Below are positions 62,704 to 64,000 of a stretch of DNA of 64,000 nt, one piece after another. Position numbers and translations under genes: made by a program. This DNA is from Panonychus citri (lineage: Eukaryota; Arthropoda; Arachnida; Trombidiformes; Tetranychidae): positions 1,054,001 through 1,118,000 of the forward strand of contig NW_026515545.1 of NCBI RefSeq assembly GCF_014898815.1, written 5' to 3'. The notes below the pieces were generated by a model. The model made no database searches. It was given only the letters and a program-made list of their open reading frames with translations, and was not told where the DNA came from. Numbering within the stretch: position 1 is the stretch's first letter; each line of letters starts with the position of its first letter.

Positions 62704-64000
62704 GAGAAATTCTGGTTCCATGGTTACTCAAAAATTCAGAGTTGATGAGCCATTACAACAATAAACAACAGAGAAAGAGAGATAAATGGGTGTGGTGAGC
62801 ATGATACGAACTGAGTATGTGTATATTTGTATTCGTTAGAAGATGAGAATGAGAGAGGCAAAAAAAGAATTTCTTCTTTTTGATTATTCGTTATATTCAC
62901 TTTTGTTTATTTCGTCTTCTCCTCCCTCCTTTATGATTTTCCTCCATGTTTATCGCCATCTTCATCTCAATCAGATTCTGATTATATAAGTCTATTGATG
63001 ATAATAACGATTCTAATATTACAAGAATATAATTATATTCATCATGGTGAATTTAATTCTGCATTTATATTCAATTCTAAGAAGATGAAACTTGTCCATA
63101 TAAAAATAATAACGATGAAGATGAAGATGAAGATGAAGATAAAGAAAATAATAATTCTGAGCAATGGTAATATAACCATTCAAGTTAATTATTCTTTACC
63201 CTTTTCTTTCAGGGGGAACAGATTAACGACCCTGTAACCTTGATTCTAACTTGAATTGAAACTCATAATTTTCTTTCTTTCATCATCATCATCATGACTT
63301 GTTCAATTTTACTGAATTTCTAACACCCAGCAACAGTTTTTTCATCTTACCTTTACAAGTCCATTTTCATAGAAACTTTTTTCTTCTTCTTTGTCTAAAT
63401 TTTCTGGTCTGTCTGGTTATCATCAACACAGAATTTTTCACCAAACTGACCTTGTCCATCTACTTCAATTCATCATGTAGTTGAATCATTTGCTCAGTTT
63501 AAGGAACCATGAAAATCTGAAGAAAGAGCAAGAAAAAAGTTCCATCTCAACTTTTAGAATTCATGAATTGTTCATGATTCTTTATTCAGATTATCAGGGG
63601 ATCCATTTGAATTCATAGGATTGGGAAATTGTTCTGATTTAATAATTGAACAACATCCGACAATTTAATCATCACCATTAGCTTATTAATCAATTTACAT
63701 TCACTCAATTATCTGTTAACATTCAGCATCGTTGTCACTTTAACAATTAAAATGATCGCTTTTGATTTGGTAACAATTAAACTTGATGGTGACAATTTAG
63801 AGACATTAGGTTAACCCTGTTAATTGTTATCCTTTGTTGTTGGTGTAATTAAGTGACAATTAACTCTAAACCCATCAGAGTTTTATTTTTCTTATGGTAT
63901 ATAACAATTAAGGGGAAAAAGTTTATTCAACAATCAACTAATTGTGTTTCTATTGTTCAAAACTAATATTTCAACTTTCAATTAACTTTTTCTCCAGGGA

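Larger units (their letters stand above)
52772..64000. other. Gene-poor AT-rich region with many microsatellites
   Basis: No complete gene was recognised. Up to about 54 kb the DNA has ACAATTAA-type words. Beyond that, GA/CT tracts, ATCATGAT words and AGAACTTTT/AAAAGTTC words return, as in 1-19 kb. Open frames here (for example 54462-54722, 60238-60420, 62042-62506) are translated repeats. The only coding-like item is the exon candidate at 56160-56233. Confidence 0.5.

Noticed and set aside
1..64000. CRISPR array, bacterial operon or integrated phage
   Set aside because: Introns, poly(A) signals and metazoan genes show nuclear eukaryotic DNA; the repeats are microsatellites or inverted duplications without regular spacers.

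Overview
The window is eukaryotic nuclear DNA. It is very AT-rich, its genes carry GT-AG introns, and it is full of (GA)n/(CT)n microsatellites. The gene set is metazoan: a Wnt ligand, an EHD ATPase, TONSL, MGME1, a two-pore K+ channel, an ADAM-like protein and a PAN/fucolectin-like secreted protein. Short introns, a compact gene cluster and divergence from the vertebrate sequences I know suggest an arthropod with a small AT-rich genome. A mite or other chelicerate is my best guess, but the sequence does not prove it.

Layout. 1-19.4 kb: no gene that I can support; AT-rich DNA with microsatellites, a 10-bp-period minisatellite (1.86-2.42 kb) and a dispersed AGAACTTTT/AAAAGTTCT word. 19.4-20.0 kb (-): first coding exon of a K2P potassium channel. 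21.9-28.0 kb (+): a PPP1R21 C-terminal-like coiled-coil protein, MGME1 and TONSL, closely spaced. 32.5-35.1 kb (+): EHD1/Past1-like ATPase in four coding exons. 37.7-45.1 kb (+): a complete Wnt gene (five coding exons, 360 aa, Wnt16/Wnt5-like), with an antisense chromoshadow-only HP1-like gene nested in its second intron. 46.0-47.3 kb (-): a membrane-anchored ADAM-like protein with no zinc-binding motif. 49.3-52.0 kb (+): a seven-exon secreted PAN/fucolectin-like protein. 52.8-64 kb: AT-rich, microsatellite-laden DNA with one orphan Wnt-like signal-peptide exon candidate on the minus strand.

The most unusual structure is a 1.2-kb inverted duplication (47530-48758 against 51561-52771). It flanks the 5' part of the PAN/fucolectin-like gene. 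Both arms carry the same 3' end of that gene, and each breakpoint lies inside exon 6. Recombination between the arms would flip 2.8 kb and still leave an intact gene, now on the other strand. The genes do not form one pathway. TONSL and the HP1-like protein act in chromatin, MGME1 in mtDNA, EHD and the PPP1R21-like protein in endosomes, and Wnt, the ADAM-like protein and the lectin-like protein at the cell surface or outside the cell.

All splice sites were read by eye and checked for phase. No similarity search was run, so family names rest on recalled motifs.
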